A stretch of 6,334 nucleotides of DNA from Caulobacterales bacterium (lineage in GTDB: Bacteria > Pseudomonadota > Alphaproteobacteria > Caulobacterales > Caulobacteraceae). Below the pieces are notes generated by a model. It worked only from the letters and a program-made list of their open reading frames with translations, searched no databases and was not told the origin of the DNA. Within the stretch, counting starts at the first letter, position 1, and each line of letters opens with the position of its first letter. Shown piece after piece: positions 1-6,334 of this stretch. The translations under genes and the position numbers were made by a program. Location: assembly GCA_947480815.1 (NCBI GenBank), contig CANKEA010000076.1, forward strand, positions 1 through 6,334. The letters run 5' to 3'.

Positions 1-955
1 CGAAATCATGACCGCCTTTATCGGCCAGTTCTATGAGGACAAGCTGATTGCGCGGCAGATCCTGGTCAATGTGATGCCCGACGAAGCTGACCTACTGGCT
101 GAGGCTTTTGCGCTGAAGACTGGCCGCAAGGTGGAGATTTTACAGCCCAAGCGGGGCGGTAAATGCGACCTGGTGCAACACGCCCTGACCAACGCCCGCG
201 AAGCGCTAGGCCGAAAGATGGCTGAGAGTTCGGCCCAGTCCAAACTGCTGACCCTGGTTTCCGAGACCTTTGGCCTGGAGGGCGTTCCCGAACGGATCGA
301 GGTCTATGACAACAGCCATATCCAGGGGACCAATGCGGTTGGCGGTATGATCGTGGCAGGGCCGGAGGGCTTCCAGAAAAGCCAGTACCGCAAGTTCAAT
401 ATCAAGGGCACTGACCTCACACCCGGCGACGATTTTGGCATGATGAAAGAGGTGCTGCACCGGCGCTTTTCCCGTCTCGCTAAGGATGAACAGGCCGGTG
501 AGACTCCGCCGCGCCCTGATCTGATCCTGATCGACGGGGGTGCAGGCCAGCTTGCCGCCGTGCGCGAGGTCATGGCCGACTTGGGCCTCGACGACATCGC
601 CGTGGCCGGGGTGGCCAAGGGGCCTGATCGCGACGCCGGGCTGGAGCGCTTCTTCATCGAGGACAAGCCGCCCTTTATGCTCGAGCCGAAATCGCCGTTG
701 CTCTACTATCTGCAGCGATTGAGGGATGAGGCACACCGCTTCGCCATTGGGGCCCACCGCGCTCGGCGCACGATGGAAATGCGCAAGAACCCACTAGACG
801 AGATCGAGGGCGTTGGTCCGGGCCGAAAGAAGGCGCTGCTGCACGCTTTCGGTTCAGCCAAGGGGGTGGGCCGGGCGGCGGTGGAGGACTTAGTCAAGGT
901 GGATGGCGTCAGCGAAGCCCTTGCGCAGCGCATTCACGATTTCTTTCGGCGGTAG
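1..955 (+). CDS. uvrC: UvrABC system protein C, C-terminal part (5' end outside window)
   Basis: UvrC is the dual-incision nuclease of nucleotide excision repair; with UvrB it cuts DNA on both sides of a lesion in the cytoplasm. The frame is open to the left edge (codons from base 2), so the ATG at 8 is internal. The N-terminal GIY-YIG nuclease domain and probably the UVR (UvrB-binding) motif are outside. Counting from that ATG, the RNase H-like domain responsible for the 5' cut is visible with its expected catalytic residues: Asp101 in YDNSHIQG, Asp176 in [11 protein letters not shown] and His243 in RDEAHRFA. Residues about 262-315 form a tandem helix-hairpin-helix DNA-binding tail ([13 protein letters not shown] and [12 protein letters not shown]). 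The visible part is intact, without frameshift. It ends in TAG at 953-955, directly against the stop of the convergent gene. In many alphaproteobacteria uvrC is followed by pgsA, which is not the case here. Identification is secure. Confidence 0.97.
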   Translation, partial: EIMTAFIGQFYEDKLIARQILVNVMPDEADLLAEAFALKTGRKVEILQPKRGGKCDLVQHALTNAREALGRKMAESSAQSKLLTLVSETFGLEGVPERIEVYDNSHIQGTNAVGGMIVAGPEGFQKSQYRKFNIKGTDLTPGDDFGMMKEVLHRRFSRLAKDEQAGETPPRPDLILIDGGAGQLAAVREVMADLGLDDIAVAGVAKGPDRDAGLERFFIEDKPPFMLEPKSPLLYYLQRLRDEAHRFAIGAHRARRTMEMRKNPLDEIEGVGPGRKKALLHAFGSAKGVGRAAVEDLVKVDGVSEALAQRIHDFFRR

Positions 956-1384
956 CTAGCGAATGTGCCCGCGCCGCCCGCCTTCGGATGTGCTGATCCC
1001 GAACGCCACCGTTCCGCAGTCGCCGATGGCCTTCTTTGCATAGATGTCGGCGTGGCGGTAGCCGTCAGAGCCGACGGCAACGCCGGCTGAGCCATGGACG
1101 GCGCGGTCAGGATTGCGCGGGCAGCCCTTAGCCTCAACCGCGGTCTTTTGCGCAATGCCTCTTCGGTCGGACGACGGCGGCTGACCGCTGGCGCGCGCCA
1201 GAACATCGCGGGCCCATTGGGCGGCCTCTACCTGGCTTTCGGTCGGCATATCGAGCGCCGGTGCTGTGGCGATATCGGCAGGCGGCACGTCGCGGGTGGG
1301 GCGGGTTGAGATCGGGTCCTGTACCAGGGCACTGGTCACGGCCGAGACGGAGAGCAGGGCGGCAAGCAACAGGGCGCGGGTCAT
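956..1384 (-). CDS. Small secreted protein of unknown function (142 aa)
   Basis: I do not recognise this family. The ATG at 1384 is preferred because it is followed at once by a typical Sec signal peptide: MTR, a hydrophobic stretch over residues 4-19 (LLLAALLSVSAVTSA) and a plausible signal peptidase I site after VTSA. There is no lipobox cysteine. In-frame upstream starts (to 1534) would add an Arg/Pro-rich stretch overlapping the SDR gene and bury the signal. The mature part has a Pro/Ala-rich linker (about 24-47), a likely helix (about 49-66, ESQVEAAQWARDVLARA) and a Gly-rich C-terminal region with two cysteines (Cys88 in KGCPRN, Cys123 in GDCGT) that could form a periplasmic disulfide. 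Codons favour G/C at third positions, like the neighbours, which supports a real gene. It lies 61 bases behind the SDR gene and is probably the last gene of the glmS transcript. GGGAG (1396-1400) may be the ribosome-binding site, 11 bases upstream. Function cannot be assigned. Confidence 0.72.
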   Translation of the reverse strand: MTRALLLAALLSVSAVTSALVQDPISTRPTRDVPPADIATAPALDMPTESQVEAAQWARDVLARASGQPPSSDRRGIAQKTAVEAKGCPRNPDRAVHGSAGVAVGSDGYRHADIYAKKAIGDCGTVAFGISTSEGGRRGHIR

Positions 1385-1385
1385 T

Positions 1386-1433
1386 GCCAGTCTATCTCCC
1401 GGGGATGCGGCGGGAGTAGGGCGGTGTACTGGC
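1386..1433 (-). promoter_or_regulatory. Nested inverted repeat over the ribosome-binding site of the small secreted protein
   Basis: In the leftward mRNA two perfect 6-bp stems are nested. The outer stem pairs GCCAGT (bases 1433-1428) with ACTGGC (1391-1386). The inner stem pairs CTCCCG (1416-1411) with CGGGAG (1401-1396) around a 9-base loop. The outer 3' arm ends one base before the AUG at 1384, and the inner 3' arm contains the only Shine-Dalgarno-like sequence (GGGAG). If it folds, the start site would be masked unless opened, for example by ribosomes terminating at the SDR stop codon at 1446. There is no T tract, so an intrinsic terminator is unlikely. The pairing is seen in the sequence; the control role is inference. 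Confidence 0.4.
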
Positions 1434-1445
1434 GGGTTTCGCAAC

Positions 1446-2300
1446 CTAGCCGCCCGCGGCCAAGGTCGCGGCCAGTCCCTCGCGGTAGGTCGGATAGGCC
1501 GGGTGCCAGCCCAGCTCGGCCTTGGCGAGTGCATTGGAGACGCGGCGGTTCTCGCGCCAGAACCGTTCGGCGGCGGGGGTTAAACTGGCAGCGCTAAAAT
1601 CGACGGCGGGCGGCCGGACAAGGGCCATGAGGTCTGCCGCGTAGGCGATTACATCCTGTGGCGGTGCCGGCTCATCGTCGGCGATGTTGTAGACAGCGCC
1701 GGCGCGCGGCTTTTCGATTGAAAGCGCTAGCGCTGATGCGATGTCTTCGACATGGACGCGGCTGAACACCTGGCCCGTCTTTATCATCCGCTGAACCTTG
1801 CCCTTGCGGAGCCTGTCGAAGGTCGAGCGGCCCGGGCCGTAAATGCCAGGCAGGCGGAAGGTGCAGACGGTCAGGCTAGCGTCGCGTCCGGCCTGTCGCC
1901 AGTCGCGCTCGGCGGCAACCCGGCGACTGCCTTCGACGGAGGCAGCATTCAGCGGGCTGGTTCGCTCGAACACCCAGCGTCCGTCGCGCCCACCATAGAC
2001 GCCGGTCGTCGACAGATAGCCGACCCAGTCCGGGAAGGTATTTGCCGCGCCAATCGCTGGACCCAGGGCGCGAAGGCCAGGACAGCCGGCACTGTCTGGC
2101 GGGGCGGTGACCAGGATGGCCCGCACGCCTTGCATCGATTCCGCCATGGCGCTGGCGTTGGCGGGATCCACCGAAGCAATACCTTGAGCCTCTAGCGCCG
2201 CCGCCTGCGCGGGTGTGCGGGCGGTCGCGATCACGGGCCACCCCAGGTGTCGTGCCAGGGCGGCGGCGGTATAGCCATAGCCGAAGACGAACAGGCTCAT
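1446..2300 (-). CDS. Atypical SDR-family NAD(P)-binding protein (YeeZ-like epimerase/dehydratase fold, 284 aa)
   Basis: This is an extended short-chain dehydrogenase/NAD-dependent epimerase-type protein, predicted cytoplasmic. The start at 2300 gives MSLFVFGYGYTA, a first Rossmann strand with a glycine-rich dinucleotide loop (Gly7, Gly9). Earlier in-frame starts lie inside glmS and precede the fold. Further family signatures are ILVTAPP (62-68, strand 4), YLSTTGVYGG (95-104), FRLPGIYGPGRS (148-159) and RVHVEDIASAL (181-191). The usual catalytic YxxxK is absent: at its expected place lies VEGSRRVAAE, which puts Glu123 and Arg127 where Tyr and Lys would be. This fits atypical SDR subgroups, so redox or epimerase activity should not be assumed. 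The substrate is unknown. The start lies 10 bases after the glmS stop and lacks a clear Shine-Dalgarno, suggesting co-transcription and translational coupling. A sugar-nucleotide role is only hinted at by the neighbour. Family is confident; function is not. Confidence 0.88.
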   Translation of the reverse strand: MSLFVFGYGYTAAALARHLGWPVIATARTPAQAAALEAQGIASVDPANASAMAESMQGVRAILVTAPPDSAGCPGLRALGPAIGAANTFPDWVGYLSTTGVYGGRDGRWVFERTSPLNAASVEGSRRVAAERDWRQAGRDASLTVCTFRLPGIYGPGRSTFDRLRKGKVQRMIKTGQVFSRVHVEDIASALALSIEKPRAGAVYNIADDEPAPPQDVIAYAADLMALVRPPAVDFSAASLTPAAERFWRENRRVSNALAKAELGWHPAYPTYREGLAATLAAGG

Positions 2301-2310
2301 GCCGAAAGGA

Positions 2311-4131
<1,821 letters not shown>

Positions 4132-4275
4132 GGGCGCCGTCCCTTACCCTTGCTGGCACCGGAAAAGCCGCTAATTCTTGGCTATCCATACGCCGCAGGT
4201 CGCCTTTAGCATTGGTGAAGGGCCACCTTCTATAAAACTGCGTTTCGGAATGTTTTTTGCCGCCAGGAACCCATC
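4132..4275. promoter_or_regulatory. Shared divergent control region of glmS and glmM
   Basis: These 144 bases separate the two start codons and must hold promoters for both directions, unless either gene is read from farther away. Ribosome-binding sites are visible at both ends: AAGGGA at 4140-4145 for leftward glmS (8-base spacing) and AGGA at 4265-4268 for rightward glmM (7-base spacing). The most A/T-rich patch is about 4228-4258 and includes TATAAA at 4231-4236, the best -10-like element for glmM. No well-spaced -35 partner is visible: TTGGTG at 4212-4217 is only 13 bases away. For glmS I found no convincing -10/-35 pair. A short inverted repeat, GAAGG/CCTTC (4217-4221 and 4226-4230), sits just before TATAAA. 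It could be an operator or chance. Confidence 0.5.
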
Positions 4276-5628
4276 ATGAGCAAGCGCGCCTACTTCGGCA
4301 CCGACGGCATCCGCGGTCAGGCCAATCGACATCCGATGACGGCCGAAGTCGCTCTGCGCGTTGGCCTCGCCGCCGGGAAGATGTTCCGCTCGCGCGACGA
4401 TCGTCGCCATCTGGTGGTGATCGGCAAGGATACGCGCCTGTCGGGCTACATGATTGAGCCGGCATTGGTCGCCGGATTTACCAGTGTTGGCATGGACGTG
4501 CGCCTGTTTGGACCCCTGCCAACCCCCGCCGTTGCCCTGATGACCCGCTCCATGCGCGCGGATCTCGGCGTGATGATCAGCGCCAGCCACAACAGCTTCG
4601 CCGACAACGGCATCAAGCTGTTCGGCCCGGATGGTTACAAGCTCTCCGACGAGCAGGAACTGGGCATCGAGGCCTTCATGGACGAGAGCCTGCAAGAAGG
4701 CCTGGCATCGCCACGCGGTCTTGGTCGGGTGTTGCGTATCGACGACGCCCAGGCGCGCTACGTCGAGATCGTCAAGGCCACATTCCCCCGAACGATGAGC
4801 TTGGCCGGCCTGCGTATCGTGATCGACTGCGCCCATGGTGCCGCCTACCGCGTGGCCCCAACAGCCCTCTACGAATTGGGCGCAGAGGTGATCGAGCTGG
4901 GCGTCACCCCGAACGGCATGAACATCAACGAGGAAAGCGGATCGACCCATCCCGAGGGGATGAGTCGTGCGGTAAAGGACTATCGCGCCGACATCGGCAT
5001 CGCGCTCGACGGCGATGCTGACAGGTTGGTGATTTGTGATGAAAAGGGAGTTGTGGTCGACGGCGACCAGATCATGGCCATCATTGCTGGGGCCTGGGCC
5101 AAGGATGGCCGCCTCAAGGGCGGCGGAATCGTCGCGACGGTAATGTCGAATCTGGGGCTGGAGCGCTTTCTAAAGCACCGGGGCCTGATCCTGGAACGCA
5201 CCGCTGTGGGCGACCGTCACGTGATGCAACGCATGCGTGAGGGTGGCTACAATCTTGGCGGCGAACAGAGCGGCCACCTGATTCTCAGCGACTTATCCAC
5301 CACCGGCGACGGCCTGATCGCTGCCTTGCAGGTGCTGTCTGTGCTGATCACCTCCGACAAGCCGCTGAGCACTCTGTCGCGCCAGTTCGAGCCGGCCCCG
5401 CAGCGGCTGGAAAACGTGCGTCACGGCGGTGGCAAGCCGCTCGAAAACGACAAGGTGAAGGACGCTATCGCCACGGCGGAAGCCAAGCTTGGAACAAGCG
5501 GTCGCCTTGTGGTGCGCGCCAGCGGCACGGAGCCATTGATTCGCATCATGGCTGAGGGCGACGACGAGAAACTGGTCGATAAGCTGGTCAAAGAGATCGC
5601 AGGCGCTGTAAAGTCTGCTGCCGGCTAG
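4276..5628 (+). CDS. glmM: Phosphoglucosamine mutase
   Basis: GlmM interconverts glucosamine-6-phosphate and glucosamine-1-phosphate, the step after GlmS and before GlmU in UDP-N-acetylglucosamine synthesis. It is a cytoplasmic member of the alpha-D-phosphohexomutase superfamily. The protein is 450 aa, the usual length. All four landmarks are present in order: FGTDGIRG at the N-terminus (7-14), the phosphoserine loop ISASHN with Ser104 (E. coli Ser102), the Mg2+ loop DGDADR (245-250), the sugar-binding loop GGEQSGH (328-334), and the phosphate-binding loop [10 protein letters not shown] (414-423). The residue after ASHN is Ser107 where many homologues have Pro, a probably harmless variation. 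Activation requires phosphorylation of the active-site serine, as known for the family. The start is supported by AGGA at 4265-4268 and by the immediate conserved N-terminus. glmM stands alone on this strand, head-to-head with glmS; ftsH or folP, often adjacent elsewhere, are not in the window. Confidence 0.98.
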   Translation: MSKRAYFGTDGIRGQANRHPMTAEVALRVGLAAGKMFRSRDDRRHLVVIGKDTRLSGYMIEPALVAGFTSVGMDVRLFGPLPTPAVALMTRSMRADLGVMISASHNSFADNGIKLFGPDGYKLSDEQELGIEAFMDESLQEGLASPRGLGRVLRIDDAQARYVEIVKATFPRTMSLAGLRIVIDCAHGAAYRVAPTALYELGAEVIELGVTPNGMNINEESGSTHPEGMSRAVKDYRADIGIALDGDADRLVICDEKGVVVDGDQIMAIIAGAWAKDGRLKGGGIVATVMSNLGLERFLKHRGLILERTAVGDRHVMQRMREGGYNLGGEQSGHLILSDLSTTGDGLIAALQVLSVLITSDKPLSTLSRQFEPAPQRLENVRHGGGKPLENDKVKDAIATAEAKLGTSGRLVVRASGTEPLIRIMAEGDDEKLVDKLVKEIAGAVKSAAG

Positions 5629-5654
5629 GCAAGATCTGATGCCATTTCCGCTAT

Positions 5655-5682
5655 CGTGCCGGCCAAGACCGCCAGCGGCATG
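5655..5682. repeat. Imperfect inverted repeat downstream of glmM
   Basis: CGTGCCG (5655-5661) and CGGCATG (5676-5682) can pair over seven positions, one of them a G-U pair in RNA, around a 14-base loop. It begins 27 bases after the glmM stop codon. It is not followed by a T tract, so it is not a canonical intrinsic terminator. It might mark the 3' end of the glmM transcript together with Rho, or be chance in GC-rich DNA. Confidence 0.25.
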
Positions 5683-5715
5683 GGAATGATCGGCTCACAG
5701 TTGCGCTCTAGACAT

Positions 5716-5766
5716 CCTCAGTCGGGCGAACGGCCCTCCCTGCACTTAATACGGACCCGGCTGAGG
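5716..5766. repeat. 11-bp stem between the convergent glmM and exoD-like genes
   Basis: CCTCAGTCGGG (5716-5726) and CCCGGCTGAGG (5756-5766) are inverted repeats with one mismatch, which reads as a U-G pair in the rightward RNA. The loop is 29 bases. One arm ends one base beyond the stop codon of the leftward exoD-like gene, so the stem would form directly at the 3' end of that message. It also lies 87 bases behind glmM. Neither side has a run of T, so any terminator or 3'-protecting role is inference. The rest of the 139-base spacer shows no gene. Confidence 0.38.
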
Positions 5767-5767
5767 C

Positions 5768-6334
5768 TTAGAACTGTCTCAGGCTGAAGATCAGGGCCGC
5801 AACCATCGCCGCCAGGATTGCGCCGCACGCCACGGTCGAGACCCAGCCGGCCAGCAGGGCGGCCCCATCATGCTGGGCCAGGCCAGAACCAAAGGCGACG
5901 ATACCAAGGCCGGCCGCCGTGTGCGCGATCGGCGCAGGCAGGATCAGCACGATCGACAGCAGGGCACAGGCCGCTGCCACGAGCCGGACATGCCATGGCG
6001 CGAGCAGGCCTTGCAGGCGGGGCTTGAGCACTCGCTCGACCTTGCGAGCTAAGTCCGCAGCCTGGGCCAGCGCCTTGTTGGACCTGTCGCGACTAAGGCT
6101 CAGTCGTCCCAGCGCTCGGGGAAGGGTTGGGACGGATCGCCCTGAGAAAAGTTGCGCCGACACGATCAGGAGTGGCGCGCCCAATACGGCGGATGCGCCC
6201 GGCGGCAACAGGATGGCCGGCAGGGCCATGACCATGAGCACGCTGCCGAACGACCTTGAACCGAGGGCGTTAAACAATACCGCCGCCGTCATGCGCTCGT
6301 CGACAGGCGAGACCAGGTCGGCAAGCGTGGCAGA
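5768..6334 (-). CDS. ExoD-family integral membrane protein (5' end outside window)
   Basis: The protein resembles the ExoD family, named after a Sinorhizobium protein needed for normal exopolysaccharide production and alkali tolerance; its molecular activity is not known. The frame is open from the right edge: 14 codons lie before the ATG at 6292 and include LADLV and DER, matching the usual ExoD N-terminal region. The ATG is therefore probably internal and the real start lies beyond the window. The best signature is RSFG followed by a hydrophobic segment and PPGASAVLGAPLL (30-42 from that ATG). Then come an Arg/Lys-rich cytoplasmic-type stretch (about 52-98) with KPRL, and hydrophobic segments near 17-50 (probably a re-entrant or paired helix), 101-120, 124-139 and 150-170. 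Predicted location is the inner membrane. It is convergent with glmM and ends in TAA at 5768-5770. I leave the symbol blank because family members are often paralogous. Confidence 0.85.
   Translation of the reverse strand, partial: SATLADLVSPVDERMTAAVLFNALGSRSFGSVLMVMALPAILLPPGASAVLGAPLLIVSAQLFSGRSVPTLPRALGRLSLSRDRSNKALAQAADLARKVERVLKPRLQGLLAPWHVRLVAAACALLSIVLILPAPIAHTAAGLGIVAFGSGLAQHDGAALLAGWVSTVACGAILAAMVAALIFSLRQF

Noticed and set aside
206..757. A 183-codon leftward open frame opposite uvrC
   Set aside because: It is a shadow of the uvrC RNase H-like domain coding sequence, with no protein-like features of its own.
1385..1534. N-terminal extension of the small secreted protein to a start at 1534
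   Set aside because: The extra 50 residues are Arg/Pro/Trp-rich, overlap the conserved end of the SDR gene and would bury an obvious signal peptide.
4132..4180. glmS ribozyme or riboswitch in the glmS leader
   Set aside because: The known glmS ribozyme belongs to Firmicutes and is much longer; no conserved core or suitable pairing is seen in this leader.
4171..4950. A 259-codon leftward open frame opposite glmM and the control region
   Set aside because: It is antisense to the conserved N-terminal half of glmM. The His/Gln/Ala-rich translation resembles no family and no ribosome-binding site was evident.
5629..5767. Classical Rho-independent terminator between glmM and the exoD-like gene
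   Set aside because: Stems are present, but none is followed by a T run on either strand, so they are listed only as inverted repeats.

Overview
This is a GC-rich window of ordinary bacterial chromosome, most likely from an alphaproteobacterium. The GlmM, GlmS, UvrC and ExoD sequences read as alphaproteobacterial; a Caulobacterales-like origin is possible but cannot be shown from this sequence alone. I see no transposase, integrase, CRISPR array, tRNA, rRNA or phage gene, and no sign of an undescribed multi-gene system.

Layout from left to right. (1) The C-terminal part of uvrC (nucleotide excision repair) enters from the left edge on the + strand and stops at 955. (2) Its stop codon abuts, with no spacer, the stop codon of a leftward gene for a small secreted protein of unknown function (956-1384). 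(3) That gene is the last of a probable leftward unit of three: glmS (4131 to 2311), an atypical SDR-family NAD(P)-binding protein (2300 to 1446), and the small secreted protein. The gaps are 10 and 61 bases. (4) A 144-base region (4132-4275) separates glmS from glmM, which are transcribed away from each other. (5) glmM runs rightward (4276-5628). (6) A 139-base spacer between convergent genes contains inverted repeats. (7) A leftward exoD-family membrane protein gene runs off the right edge, so its true start lies outside the window.

The central theme is UDP-N-acetylglucosamine supply for peptidoglycan and lipopolysaccharide. GlmS makes glucosamine-6-phosphate from fructose-6-phosphate and glutamine, and GlmM isomerises it to glucosamine-1-phosphate. 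The next enzyme, GlmU, is not in the window. The head-to-head glmS/glmM arrangement puts two consecutive pathway steps around one control region. The ExoD-like protein is also an envelope-related function, whereas uvrC is an unrelated neighbour.

The items most worth a second look are modest. One is a nested inverted repeat that would fold over the ribosome-binding site of the small secreted protein. Another is that protein itself. The others are the loss of the YxxxK motif in the SDR protein, and an 11-bp stem directly behind the exoD stop codon.
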